DNA of 5,151 nucleotides from Deinococcales bacterium. Its GTDB lineage: Bacteria; Deinococcota; Deinococci; Deinococcales; Deinococcaceae. Made by a program: the position numbers and the translations under genes. The notes under the pieces were generated by a model. It ran no database searches. It was not told the origin of the DNA and saw only the letters and a program-made list of their open reading frames with translations. The stretch is from NCBI GenBank assembly GCA_014378225.1, contig JACMOA010000303.1, positions 1 to 5,151 on the forward strand. The letters run 5' to 3'. Shown here in pieces: positions 1 through 4,960 of this stretch; position 1 is the stretch's first letter; every line of letters starts with the position of its first letter.

Positions 1-1213
1 AGAGTGAAAGCCCTTTGTAAATCCACTCCTGCCACGCGCCACCCAAAAGTAGGGGCGGAACCAGCATCACCAGCGCTGAAACCAGCATCACCAGTGGGGT
101 GTAAATTCTCGAGAAACGGTCTATAAAGCGTGCGGTGGGCGCTTTACTGTTCTCTGCCTCTTCCACCAGTTTGATGATGCGGCTGATGGTGTTATCCAAT
201 GAGGGCCGCTCGATTCGAACGGTCAGAGCGCCGTCTCCGTTGATGCTTCCGGCGTATACGGACTCGCCTACACCCTTATTGACGGGTACACTCTCGCCCG
301 TCACGGGAGAGTCGTCCAGACTGGAAAAGCCCTCGAGAATGGTGCCATCTCCCGGAACCCGCCCGCCCGGTTTAACCCGCACCAGATGCCCAATTTGCAG
401 CGTATCTACGCTGACCTCGCGCTCGGTTTTCGGTGGGGTGACATCTCCCTCAAGTACACTTTCCCCGAGTACACTTTCCCCAATCAGAAAAGCTGTTTTG
501 GGAGCCAGCGCAGCCAGGGCGCGAATTCCAGCTCTGGCCCGCCCCGCAGCCACTCCCTCGAGCAGTTCGCCCACCGCAAACAGGAACACCACGGCGGCTG
601 CCTCTGGGGCCTCACTAATCAAAATAGCTCCCAGCGCTGCCACGGTCATCAGGGTGTGGATGCTGAAGGGATTGCCCACCCGTGCGCCTCGATACGCCGC
701 TCGAGCGAATTGCCCACCGCCCACCACGGTGGCAGCGATGTACCCCCATTGCCCCCACTGTGGCTCTATCTGGCCAAACAGATAAGCCAGCCCTAGCAAA
801 ATACCGGACAACAACACGGGACGGCCCGCTCGCGTCATGAGCAGAATGGCACCTACTGGGCCTGCTCGCATGTTCCACCACGGGGTTTCTGTGGGCGCGG
901 ACTCGGCGTGGTTGTGTACAGGGTCTTGCTTGTGAGAATCAGCCTGTTCATGTGCGTGACCGGAGGGCCTAGTCCTCTCGAGCACCTTCACCCTGTAACC
1001 CAGCGGTTCAATCACTCGAGCAAAATCCTCGAGCCGTGTTTGAGACGAATCAAAGCTCACGCTCAGCTTTTCGGCAGTCAGGTTGACCTGAAACTCCTGC
1101 ACTCCGGGCAGCCGTCCCACCGCACCTTCCACACTGCGAACACAACTGGCGCAGTCCATCCCTTCAACCTTAAAAATGGCTTTTTGTGGCTCGAGCGGGT
1201 GAGTAGAAGTCAT
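1..1213 (-). CDS. Heavy-metal P1B-type ATPase (Zn/Cd/Pb exporter, ZntA/CadA-like), N-terminal part, cut by window edge
   Basis: ATP-driven inner-membrane exporter of soft divalent metals, probably Zn/Cd/Pb. Read from ATG at 1213 (GGAGG at 1222-1218, 4 nt away), 404 codons are open to the edge. Visible in order: a heavy-metal-associated domain with GMDCASC (residues 18-24, ligands C21 and C24); a His-rich linker (H86, H88, H94, H100, H102); hydrophobic helices from about residue 133; the segment FSIHTLMTVAALGAI leading into VVFLFAVGELLEG; and the actuator loop SPVTGES (TGES at 305-308). The frame then runs through YTPLVML into the next membrane pair and stops about seven residues short of where homologues carry CPC, so the metal-site and DKTGT motifs are outside the window. 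The actuator domain start has about ten extra residues with a GESVL-GESVL duplication. The Zn/Cd assignment rests on overall resemblance to CadA/ZntA and the SmtB-type operators. Copper specificity is less likely but not excluded without the CPx motif. Confidence 0.93.
   Translation of the reverse strand, partial: MTSTHPLEPQKAIFKVEGMDCASCVRSVEGAVGRLPGVQEFQVNLTAEKLSVSFDSSQTRLEDFARVIEPLGYRVKVLERTRPSGHAHEQADSHKQDPVHNHAESAPTETPWWNMRAGPVGAILLMTRAGRPVLLSGILLGLAYLFGQIEPQWGQWGYIAATVVGGGQFARAAYRGARVGNPFSIHTLMTVAALGAILISEAPEAAAVVFLFAVGELLEGVAAGRARAGIRALAALAPKTAFLIGESVLGESVLEGDVTPPKTEREVSVDTLQIGHLVRVKPGGRVPGDGTILEGFSSLDDSPVTGESVPVNKGVGESVYAGSINGDGALTVRIERPSLDNTISRIIKLVEEAENSKAPTARFIDRFSRIYTPLVMLVSALVMLVPPLLLGGAWQEWIYKGLSL
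59..94. repeat. 15-bp direct repeat inside the ATPase gene, period 21
   Basis: AACCAGCATCACCAG occurs at 59-73 and 80-94. In protein it gives LVMLV twice in a membrane segment. CadA-like proteins have the same length here, so this looks like sequence convergence in a hydrophobic helix and not an insertion. Confidence 0.6.
453..481. repeat. 14-bp direct repeat inside the ATPase gene, period 15
   Basis: AGTACACTTTCCCC occurs at 453-466 and 468-481, encoding GESVL twice in tandem at the beginning of the actuator domain. Homologues usually have a shorter loop here, so this is probably a recent in-frame duplication of five codons. Confidence 0.6.
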
Positions 1214-1217
1214 GGTT

Positions 1218-1222
1218 CCTCC
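1218..1222 (-). promoter_or_regulatory. Ribosome binding site of the metal ATPase
   Basis: GGAGG on the minus strand, four bases before the ATG at 1213. It supports this start, which also places the HMA metal motif about 20 residues in, as is usual for the family. Confidence 0.75.
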
Positions 1223-1236
1223 GGCTTGAATTTGAA

Positions 1237-1262
1237 AACGTTTGAGCGTTTGCTCAAGTGTT
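1237..1262 (-). promoter_or_regulatory. SmtB/ArsR-type 12-2-12 operator, proximal copy
   Basis: Plus-strand half-sites AACGTTTGAGCG and TGCTCAAGTGTT are separated by TT and match as an inverted repeat at 9 of 12 positions. Read on the minus strand, both operators begin with the same half-site AACACTTGARC. This one starts 37 bases (about 3.5 helical turns) from the other and covers the predicted transcription start. Confidence 0.68.
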
Positions 1263-1265
1263 TGA

Positions 1266-1294
1266 AGTATAGCAACATCTGAGCAAGCGTTCAA
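1266..1294 (-). promoter_or_regulatory. Promoter of the metal ATPase gene
   Basis: On the minus strand, TTGAAC (1294-1289) and TATACT (1271-1266) are separated by exactly 17 bases. This is a near-consensus sigma-70-type promoter with an expected start near 1259 and a leader of about 45 bases. The -35 box lies inside one 12-2-12 operator (1274-1299). The expected start lies inside the other (1237-1262), so a bound repressor would block both polymerase binding and clearance. Confidence 0.72.
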
Positions 1295-1299
1295 GTGTT
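1274..1299 (-). promoter_or_regulatory. SmtB/ArsR-type 12-2-12 operator, distal copy
   Basis: Plus-strand half-sites AACATCTGAGCA and CGTTCAAGTGTT are separated by AG. They agree at 8 of 12 positions as an inverted repeat. The pattern matches the known zinc/cadmium operator form of SmtB, ZiaR and relatives (AACA..TGAAC and its mirror). It covers the -35 box and most of the spacer of the ATPase promoter. No ArsR-family gene is in the window, so the repressor must be encoded elsewhere. Confidence 0.68.
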
Positions 1300-1362
1300 T
1301 TGGGTTTTGATGGGCGGGTGATGTACCGCACCCCCAATCCCTTGCCCTCGAGCGCCCAAACC

Positions 1363-1392
1363 TTGCTCCCACCCCCACCTCTCCCCTAAACT
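1363..1392 (+). promoter_or_regulatory. Candidate promoter of the DtxR-family gene
   Basis: TTGCTC (1363-1368), an 18-base spacer and TAAACT (1387-1392). The same TAAACT hexamer sits directly upstream of the SppA and DinB starts, which supports its use as a -10 box. The expected start is about 1399-1402. The region between the two divergent genes (1300-1386) is otherwise C-rich, with one CTCGAG and no further site that I can name. Confidence 0.4.
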
Positions 1393-1401
1393 AAAACCCT
1401 C

Positions 1402-2088
1402 ATTTCCCCAGGTGCACCCCTTCGCACGCCCCTAAGCCACCAAGCCGAGGATTACCTCAAGGCCATCTATTTGTTAGGACTCGAGGGTAAGGCCACCACT
1501 CAACTGCTCAGTGAAGCACTCGAGGTGACCCCGGCCAGTGTGTCTGGAATGCTGAAAAAGCTGGCAGAGTCCCAACTGGTGAGTCACAAACCCTACTTTG
1601 GCGCGGTGCTGACCCCGGCAGGAGAAAGGATTGCACTCGAGATTGTGCGCCATCACCGTCTGCTCGAGCTGTACCTTACCGAATCTCTGGGTTACTCCTG
1701 GGACGAGGTTCACGACGAAGCAGACCGACTCGAGCACGTTATTTCCGAGGAGTTTGAGGCCAAAATCTCGAGCCTTCTGGGAGACCCCCACTACGACCCG
1801 CACGGTCATCCCATTCCCCGCCTGGACGGCACTTTGCCGGATAGTGAAGGGCTGGCCCTCTCGAGCTTTGCGGCAGGGAGCCGGGTCTGTGTGGTGCGGG
1901 TGATGGACCAGAACAGCGCTTTTTTACGCTATCTGGCCGAGATTGGCCTCAAGCCCAACGCTCGAGTGCACATTATTCGGCAGGACATCATGGGGGGAAC
2001 CCTCGAGCTGGCGGTGGGTACAGAGAAAAGAACCCTGAGTCTCGAGACGGCAGGGCGGGTATGGGCGGTGGAAAGGACCCTAGATTAA
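1402..2088 (+). CDS. DtxR/MntR-family metal-dependent transcriptional regulator, start codon uncertain
   Basis: Metal-activated repressor. Numbering is from ATT 1402. Domains: N-terminal winged helix with a recognition region around TPASVSGMLKKL; a dimerisation and metal domain with HRLLE (H85, E89) and VHDEADRLEH (H104, D108, E111, H112); a linker PHGHPIPRLDG; and a C-terminal SH3/FeoA-like domain from about residue 152. Aligned with DtxR, Met10 is Asp (D17 in AEDYL) and Cys102 is Asp (D108). MntR also has acidic ligands at these places, so manganese is the likelier effector (inference). Homology clearly extends upstream to about 1435. The first ordinary in-frame start is TTG 1471, which would delete helix 1 and D17. 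No in-frame ATG, GTG or TTG exists between the stop at 1387 and 1471. ATT 1402 is my working start. A one-base loss after GTG 1412 is the main alternative. Confidence 0.88.
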   Translation: MSPGAPLRTPLSHQAEDYLKAIYLLGLEGKATTQLLSEALEVTPASVSGMLKKLAESQLVSHKPYFGAVLTPAGERIALEIVRHHRLLELYLTESLGYSWDEVHDEADRLEHVISEEFEAKISSLLGDPHYDPHGHPIPRLDGTLPDSEGLALSSFAAGSRVCVVRVMDQNSAFLRYLAEIGLKPNARVHIIRQDIMGGTLELAVGTEKRTLSLETAGRVWAVERTLD

Positions 2089-2142
2089 GGTTCGTTTACG
2101 TCCAGAAAGGTGAAAGAGAGTTCCTAGAAGAGCGCAACGGGG

Positions 2143-2148
2143 TAAACT
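2143..2148 (+). promoter_or_regulatory. Candidate -10 box for leaderless sppA transcription
   Basis: TAAACT ends five bases before the SppA ATG at 2154, the distance expected if transcription starts at the start codon itself. No good -35 hexamer is visible (TTCCTA at 2121-2126 is weak), and no strong Shine-Dalgarno precedes the ATG. The gene may also be read through from the regulator 65 bases upstream. Confidence 0.4.
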
Positions 2149-2153
2149 TGGGT

Positions 2154-3776
2154 ATGACCCAAAGCCTCAAAGTACAAAACCTCATTTTTAACCTGGCTGC
2201 CCAAGCCCAAAACCTGAGCGCCTCGCTCAACCGCGAAGAAAAGCCCAAATTTGTGGTGCTCGAGCTGAGCGGAAGCTACCCGGCCCGTGCCATCCGCAAA
2301 TTCCCGGATGTATTGTTCAACCGTCAGGAAAGTCTCGAGGAGTTCGAGTACAAGCTCGAGGTGCTTTCCAAACAAAGCTGGCTCGAGGGCGTGATTCTGC
2401 GCCTGGACGCACTCAATCTGGACTGGGGAAAAGCGTACTCGATGCGAAGGGCTATTGAGCGCCTGAGTGAAAAAAAGAAAACCTACGTGCTGGCCCAGGG
2501 TTTCAACATGCGGAGCTACTTTGCCGTGAGCAGCGCCTCGCATCTGGTGCTGCCGGAGGGCGCAGAACTCGAGCTATTGGGTTTGTCCATCAGTCAGCCC
2601 TACTTCAAGGACTTGATGGGGCGTTACGGCGTTTCTTTCGACGCGGTAGCCATCAAGGAGTACAAAAGTGCGGTCTCGAGCTTTACCCAGAGTGAGAGCA
2701 CCCCAGAGCAACGCGAACAGCTCGAGCGCCTGATTGCCAGCCTTCAGGAAACCTTTTGTAGTGAGGTGGCCCGCTCGAGGGGTGTGTCCCCTGAAACGGT
2801 GGCGGGGTGGCTGAGGAGTGGACTCTCGAGCGCCGCAGAAGCTAAGCGGCTGGGTGTGATTGACCGGGTGGCCTACGAGGACGAGCTGCTGAGCAAAATG
2901 CACCAACCAATGTCCAGCGCGGCCAAACACCTCACGGTTCCCATGCGTGAGGGCGCGGGGCGGGTGGCGGTGGTCAAGCTCGAGGGAACCATCGTGACTG
3001 GGCGCTCCAAACGCAGTCTACTGCCCATGTTCGACACGGGTCAGGTCGGCTCCGAGTCGGTGATTCGAGCCTTGCGTCTGGCCGAGGAAGACGAGGCTAC
3101 CCAAAGTATCGTGCTGTACGTGGATTCCGGCGGTGGCTCTGCCCTGGCCAGCGACCTCATCTGGCGCGAGGTGACGCGGATTGCGGCACTCAAACCCATC
3201 GAGGCGGAGATGGGTAGCGCGGCGGCTTCCGGTGGGTACTACGTGCTGACCCACGCTAAACACGTTATTGCCGCGCCCACCACGCTCACTGGGTCCATTG
3301 GCGTAGTGCTGGGCAAGGCGGTGCTCGAGGGGTTCAACGCCAAATACGGCATCAACAATGAAACCTTCAAAACTGCGCCTCTGGCCAACTATGCAGACGC
3401 CAGTCACCCCTTTGACCCAGCGCAGCGCACCTGGCTCGAGCGCAGTGCCGCCGAGGTGTACGACAGATTCGTGTCTCGAGTGGCCGAGGGACGTGGAATT
3501 TCCCCCGCTCGAGTGAACGAAATTGGGCGCGGACGGGTCTGGACCGGAGCGGACGCGCTGGGTCTGGGGTTGGTAGACGCACTGGGCACGCTCGAGGACG
3601 GAATTCAGGAGGCTAAAGAACTGGTGGGGCTGCCGCATGGAGCCTTGAGTTGGACCGTGGAAGCGGGCAAGCAGATGGTGATTCCAGAGGGCGGTGAAGG
3701 TGCGCTCGAGTTGCTCATGCCGCTCTTGAGAGAGCGGGTTTTGTTGACCATGCCGTTGGGCTTCAAATTGAGTTAG
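2154..3776 (+). CDS. sppA: Signal peptide peptidase SppA, 67K type (S49 serine protease)
   Basis: A 540-residue protease of the long, two-domain SppA class, which in E. coli degrades cleaved signal peptides at the membrane with a Ser/Lys dyad. The first half carries the general-base motif KEYKSA (K171, as in E. coli GKYKSA). The second half carries the nucleophile in MGSAAASGGYYV (S359), followed by LTGSIGV, so both dyad halves are present 188 residues apart. The start at ATG 2154 is preferred because the 31 residues before it (back to ATG 2061, inside the upstream gene) look non-conserved and TAAACT lies five bases upstream. The N-terminus (MTQSLKVQNLIFNLAAQ) has no hydrophobic anchor or signal peptide, unlike E. 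coli SppA, so it may be soluble or peripheral. All 11 Leu-Glu pairs are written CTC GAG. Confidence 0.92.
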   Translation: MTQSLKVQNLIFNLAAQAQNLSASLNREEKPKFVVLELSGSYPARAIRKFPDVLFNRQESLEEFEYKLEVLSKQSWLEGVILRLDALNLDWGKAYSMRRAIERLSEKKKTYVLAQGFNMRSYFAVSSASHLVLPEGAELELLGLSISQPYFKDLMGRYGVSFDAVAIKEYKSAVSSFTQSESTPEQREQLERLIASLQETFCSEVARSRGVSPETVAGWLRSGLSSAAEAKRLGVIDRVAYEDELLSKMHQPMSSAAKHLTVPMREGAGRVAVVKLEGTIVTGRSKRSLLPMFDTGQVGSESVIRALRLAEEDEATQSIVLYVDSGGGSALASDLIWREVTRIAALKPIEAEMGSAAASGGYYVLTHAKHVIAAPTTLTGSIGVVLGKAVLEGFNAKYGINNETFKTAPLANYADASHPFDPAQRTWLERSAAEVYDRFVSRVAEGRGISPARVNEIGRGRVWTGADALGLGLVDALGTLEDGIQEAKELVGLPHGALSWTVEAGKQMVIPEGGEGALELLMPLLRERVLLTMPLGFKLS

Positions 3777-3784
3777 GGTTTTGG

Positions 3785-3826
3785 TTTTCGGTTATCAGTT
3801 TTCGGTGGTCAGTTCCCGATTTTCTG
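3785..3826. repeat. Degenerate 14-bp tandem repeat, three units
   Basis: TTTTCGGTTATCAG (3785-3798) is followed by TTTTCGGTGGTCAG (3799-3812, two differences) and a decayed third unit TTCCCGATTTTCTG (3813-3826). It lies eight bases after the sppA stop, where no intrinsic terminator is visible. T-rich and G-rich repeats of this kind occur in intergenic spacers. No function can be read from it. Confidence 0.6.
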
Positions 3827-3878
3827 TCGTCTGTGGTCCTCTTGGCCTCATAGCTGGACTCGATTCAAAACAAATTCC

Positions 3879-3918
3879 CTCGAGCGGTTTAAAATATAAC
3901 TTAATTTAAACGCTCGAG
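3879..3918. repeat. Long inverted repeat with CTCGAG ends around an AT-rich core
   Basis: The left arm is CTCGAGCGGTTTAAA (3879-3893) and the right arm TTTAAACGCTCGAG (3905-3918). They are reverse complements except for one extra G. The 11-base centre is AT-rich (ATATAACTTAA). Hexamers TAAAAT (3890-3895) and TATAAC (3895-3900) inside it resemble -10 boxes, but no good -35 is seen. The right arm ends at the ribosome site of the 13-codon minigene. It could be an operator over a promoter, or an RNA hairpin if transcription comes from upstream. Confidence 0.6.
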
Positions 3919-3927
3919 GAGAGGATT

Positions 3928-3969
3928 ATGAAAAATGTTTTGCTGACTAAGCTCGAGCCGTCTGTGTAA
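3928..3969 (+). CDS. Putative 13-aa minigene (MKNVLLTKLEPSV) before the DinB-like gene
   Basis: ATG 3928 is preceded by AGGAGAGG (AGGAG at 3917-3921, six bases from the ATG), one of the strongest ribosome sites in the window. The frame closes after 13 codons at TAA 3967-3969, nine bases before the ATG of the DinB-like gene, which has no Shine-Dalgarno of its own. This could be a leader peptide or re-initiation device, or a truncated gene start. Its TAA is also the beginning of the TAAACT -10 candidate for the downstream gene. No similarity is recognised, and translation is unproven. Confidence 0.4.
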   Translation: MKNVLLTKLEPSV

Positions 3970-3972
3970 ACT
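3943..3972 (+). promoter_or_regulatory. Candidate leaderless promoter of the DinB-like gene
   Basis: CTGACT (3943-3948), an 18-base spacer and TAAACT (3967-3972), which ends six bases before ATG 3979. This spacing puts the transcription start at or next to the start codon, consistent with the lack of a Shine-Dalgarno. The box lies within and just after the minigene. Confidence 0.45.
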
Positions 3973-3978
3973 GACCGC

Positions 3979-4503
3979 ATGACTACCCTTTACTTAGTTG
4001 GACACCAGCCGGGTTATAGCCCGCAAATCTCGAGCTTGGTGGGGATGTTGGATTACGCTCGCTTCACAACTCTTCATGCAGTAAAGGACTTTTCGCTCGA
4101 GCAGTTGGATTTCGTGCCAAACGGCTTGAACAACAGCGTGGCGATGTTGCTGGCACACATGGCAGCGGTGGAAGAGTGTTATCAGGTACTCACCTTTGAA
4201 AACCGCGACCTGACCAGGCCAGAGTATGAAGCGATGAAGTACCCGCTCGATTTGGGTGCGGAAGCGGCCCAGCACCTGCGTGACCAACCGCTCGAGCACT
4301 ACTTGCACGAACTCGAGCGGGTCCGAAATAAAACGCTTGAGGAGTTTTCTAAGCGCGATGACGCCTGGTTGCTCGAGCCGCTGCCCTGCCCGTGGGAGGA
4401 AGGGGCGCAGTGGACCCGACTTTTCCAGTGGTTTCACGTCATGGAAGACGAACTCAATCACCGGGGCCAAATCCGCCTGATTCGCAAATTGCTACCGTCC
4501 TGA
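3979..4503 (+). CDS. DinB/DUF664-like four-helix metal-binding protein
   Basis: The 174 residues match the DinB/YfiT-like fold: a first helix around MLDYARFTTLHAV, a second with LLAHMAAVEE (H60), and a last helix with FHVMEDELNHRGQIRLIRKLL. DinB-type proteins bind a metal with three side chains, often His plus an HxxxH pair. Here the candidates are H60, D157 and H161, with H153 nearby. Asp therefore stands where the first His of the pair is usual, and DUF664 members often have an acidic residue there. Members of the superfamily include damage-inducible proteins and thiol-dependent (bacillithiol or mycothiol) transferases. The precise reaction cannot be read here. The start ATG 3979 has no Shine-Dalgarno but does have a -10-like box. 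A shorter form from ATG 4045 is possible but would remove 22 residues. Confidence 0.8.
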   Translation: MTTLYLVGHQPGYSPQISSLVGMLDYARFTTLHAVKDFSLEQLDFVPNGLNNSVAMLLAHMAAVEECYQVLTFENRDLTRPEYEAMKYPLDLGAEAAQHLRDQPLEHYLHELERVRNKTLEEFSKRDDAWLLEPLPCPWEEGAQWTRLFQWFHVMEDELNHRGQIRLIRKLLPS

Positions 4504-4512
4504 ATCTGACCT

Positions 4513-4698
4513 TCAAATCTCGAGGGCCTTGCCCTTGCTTCGCCGCCCCAGTGTAAAAATGGGTTGTGGGGCGCTCGAGCGGGGATTTTCTGGGTGCTGT
4601 ACCAACGGGCGCAGTTCTTGCACCACCCGATTTTCTTTAAAGGGTTCGGAGCGAAACACTCCGCTCGAGTTCATCATGTTGGGTTTATCTAGCTTCAT
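4513..4698 (-). CDS. Small hypothetical protein (61 aa)
   Basis: ATG at 4698 is preceded by GGGGGA at a usable distance (start context GGGGGAACC-ATG), and the frame closes with TGA at 4515-4513. The product is Pro-, Arg- and Lys-rich with no signal peptide or membrane segment. It begins MKLDKPNMMNSSG and ends GRRSKGKALEI, and is probably soluble and poorly structured. I do not recognise it. It converges on the DinB-like gene with nine bases between the stops and no terminator. No clear promoter lies between it and the terminator at 4769-4796, so it may depend on read-through. A longer form from ATG 4863 would run back through the terminator and is not preferred. Confidence 0.45.
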   Translation of the reverse strand: MKLDKPNMMNSSGVFRSEPFKENRVVQELRPLVQHPENPRSSAPQPIFTLGRRSKGKALEI

Positions 4699-4768
4699 GG
4701 TTCCCCCGCCTTTTTCGGCTTCGGGTTTCTGTTGAAGGGCTTGCAGAAGAAACGAGGGGTGGGGCCAT

Positions 4769-4796
4769 AAAAAACCCCCAGAATCTAGGCTGGGGG
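4769..4796 (-). terminator. Intrinsic terminator of the 28-aa microgene
   Basis: On the minus strand CCCCCAG, an eight-base loop and CTGGGGG form a perfect seven-pair GC-rich stem, followed at once by six T (4774-4769). This is a standard rho-independent terminator, 21 bases after the stop of the 28-aa frame and upstream of the 61-aa frame. Confidence 0.85.
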
Positions 4797-4816
4797 TCTG
4801 AGGTTTCGAGCGACTT

Positions 4817-4903
4817 TTAAGGCTTAAGCTCGAGCCATGACACACCCACAAGACGGCCCCCATCGGGCTGTTGTGCGCTGAATTGATTGCGTCTATGGGT
4901 CAT
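4817..4903 (-). CDS. Putative 28-aa microgene with its own expression signals
   Basis: ATG 4903 is preceded by a perfect AGGAGG (4916-4911) seven bases away, and the frame closes with TAA (4819-4817). The product starts MTHRRNQFSAQQ and ends VSWLELKP: a basic N-terminus, no membrane segment and no known motif. A promoter candidate lies upstream and a clean intrinsic terminator downstream, so a complete tiny transcription unit can be drawn. It could be a small protein, a leader peptide, or the rim of an sRNA-like transcript. The function is unknown, and the case rests on the signals, not on similarity. Confidence 0.5.
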   Translation of the reverse strand: MTHRRNQFSAQQPDGGRLVGVSWLELKP

Positions 4904-4946
4904 GAACTCGCCTCCTCTTGTGAATCTAATGTTGAACTTCTTGACA

Positions 4947-4960
4947 CAGCATAAATGCTG
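4947..4960. promoter_or_regulatory. Perfect 6-2-6 palindrome, possible operator
   Basis: CAGCAT-AA-ATGCTG is an exact inverted repeat covering the candidate -10 box of the microgene. On the plus strand it directly follows a consensus TTGACA (4941-4946). No matching regulator is recognised. Confidence 0.35.

Noticed and set aside
135..785. Long plus-strand open frame of 216 codons
   Set aside because: It lies antisense to the metal ATPase, whose motifs (TGES, HMA CxxC) are unmistakable. The frame is low-complexity Ser/Pro/Thr-rich, typical of a shadow of a GC-rich gene, and lacks a ribosome site.
615..881. Minus-strand open frame of 88 codons
   Set aside because: Out-of-frame shadow on the same strand as the ATPase, which reads through in the correct frame with recognisable membrane helices.
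908..1282. Plus-strand open frame of 124 codons over the ATPase start
   Set aside because: Antisense to the HMA domain and running through the operators. No ribosome site or familiar protein pattern.
2061..2153. SppA start at ATG 2061, inside the regulator gene
   Set aside because: The extra 31 residues look non-conserved, overlap the regulator's end, and lack a ribosome site. ATG 2154 has a -10-like box at leaderless distance.
2124..3638. Several minus-strand open frames opposite sppA
   Set aside because: Mirror frames of a well-supported SppA gene, with no plausible starts or motifs.
4529..4735. Plus-strand open frame of 68 codons
   Set aside because: Opposite the 61-aa minus frame, with no ribosome site. 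The minus frame has the better start context.
4941..4946. Consensus TTGACA as a plus-strand -35 box
   Set aside because: No acceptable -10 hexamer lies 16-19 bases downstream (the region reads GTGCGG), and no plus-strand gene follows before the IS.
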